Shown here: in pieces, positions 5,358-5,814 of the stretch
Numbering within the stretch: position 1 is the stretch's first letter
Layout: the number at the start of each line of letters is the position of its first letter
Source: Gammaproteobacteria bacterium
GTDB taxonomy: Bacteria > Pseudomonadota > Gammaproteobacteria > Enterobacterales > GCA-2746155
Assembly: GCA_024206355.1 (NCBI GenBank)
Contig: JAAGZM010000830.1
Coordinates: 1 to 5,814 of the forward strand
DNA: 5,814 nucleotides
Reading direction: 5' to 3'
Position numbers and translations under genes: made by a program
The notes under the pieces: model-generated
What the model was told of the DNA's origin: nothing
The model's input: the letters and a program-made list of their open reading frames with translations, nothing else
Database searches by the model: none

Positions 5358-5814
5358 ATGAAATGGGGTAGCTTTTTAATCACTATATTATTTTTATTTG
5401 TGTCTGACACACTTAAAGCGACAGTAATTCAAGATTTATACAGTTTAAAAACTGCTGCTGAGAGCTTTGTTCAATCAAAAATAACGATTGATATCGATAA
5501 TAGAACAGAAGTTTCCAGTGGCAAATTAGACCCTAGACTTAGACTGACAGCCTGTACCAGCGAAATTATAGCTTTTATGCCACCAGGTAGTCGTCTGCAA
5601 GGGAATACAACCGTTGGTGTGCGCTGCGAACTTCCTAAACCATGGTCGATATATATTCCGGTAAAAATATCAATATTTAAAAAAGTTTTTGTTGCATTGA
5701 ATAAAATGTCTCGTGGTCAAATTGTTAGCGAATCTGACATTGCACTTAGTGAAATAGATATTAGCCAAATAAGAGGTCATTCGTATATTAATAAAGATGA
5801 CATTATTGGTACAA
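5358..5814 (+). CDS. flgA: Flagellar P-ring assembly chaperone FlgA, N-terminal part (3' end outside window)
   Basis: FlgA is a periplasmic chaperone that helps FlgI assemble into the P ring around the rod. The gene is too long to end here, and 152 codons are visible of about 220-240 expected. Residues 1-21 form a Sec signal peptide: basic K2, a hydrophobic run FLITILFLFV at 6-15, and a likely cleavage after LKA (21). Family motifs follow: LDPRLRLTAC (57-66), GNTTVGVRC (82-90), and the KPWSIYIPVKI strand (94-104). C66 and C90 are the positions expected to form the FlgA disulfide. MSRGQIVSESDIALSEID then opens the SAF-type domain. The ATG at 5358 has only a weak AGG (5347-5349) 8 nt upstream, so translation may be modest. 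A TATAAT string at 5333-5338 could be a -10 box but has no good -35. It is divergent from cheV, as in other polar-flagellum clusters, where flgM and flgN usually follow. Confidence 0.95.
   Translation, partial: MKWGSFLITILFLFVSDTLKATVIQDLYSLKTAAESFVQSKITIDIDNRTEVSSGKLDPRLRLTACTSEIIAFMPPGSRLQGNTTVGVRCELPKPWSIYIPVKISIFKKVFVALNKMSRGQIVSESDIALSEIDISQIRGHSYINKDDIIGT

Noticed and set aside
1..5814. A novel defence, mobile or biosynthetic system hidden in the window
   Set aside because: About 94% of the window is covered by intact, recognisable flagellar/chemotaxis genes, and the two intergenic regions (183 and 160 bp) hold regulatory-type sequence only. No transposase, att-like repeats, CRISPR-like spacing or tRNA/rRNA signature was seen.

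Overview
This window holds the proximal part of a flagellar rod/hook gene cluster from a polar-flagellum type Gammaproteobacterium. The DNA is AT-rich (about 40% G+C by eye). The evidence for this type is the order flgG-flgF-flgE-flgD-flgC-flgB (minus strand), then cheV (minus), then divergent flgA (plus), together with a consensus sigma-54 promoter in front of flgB. The same block occurs in Pseudomonas, Vibrio, Shewanella and relatives, whereas the enteric type drives flgB from FlhDC/sigma-70. I cannot name the genus from this sequence.

Layout. 1-395: 5' part of flgG (distal rod), cut by the window edge. 410-1150: flgF (proximal rod). 1179-2483: flgE (hook). 2533-3216: flgD (hook cap). 3238-3654: flgC and 3680-4078: flgB (proximal rod). 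All six lie on the minus strand with gaps of 14-49 bp and a ribosome binding site before each, so they read as one transcript flgBCDEFG... running off the left edge. 4079-4261 is the promoter region of that operon: a near-perfect -24/-12 element at 4120-4136 and, closer to cheV, a GC-rich hairpin. 4262-5197 is cheV, a CheW-receiver fusion. 5198-5357 is the divergent control region between cheV and flgA. It contains a FleQ/FlrA-like box, a second dyad and an A9/U9 tract. 5358-5814 is the 5' part of flgA (P-ring chaperone), cut by the right edge.

How the genes work together. FlgB, FlgC, FlgF and FlgG are exported by the flagellar type III apparatus to build the rod. FlgD caps the growing hook and FlgE polymerises beneath it. 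FlgA, sent to the periplasm by the Sec system, helps FlgI form the P ring around the rod. CheV couples chemoreceptors to CheA, and its receiver domain can tune that coupling. The control elements suggest a tiered flagellar hierarchy: a FleQ/FlrA-type master regulator at the cheV/flgA divergence and a sigma-54 plus FleR/FlrC-type step at flgB.

I see no undescribed system here. The coding content is canonical. The points most worth a second look are the absence of cheR from its usual place between cheV and flgB, the regulatory elements in the two intergenic regions, and the GC-rich hairpin sitting where cheR would normally be. No RNA genes, mobile elements or CRISPR arrays are visible, and no intergenic stretch exceeds 183 bp.
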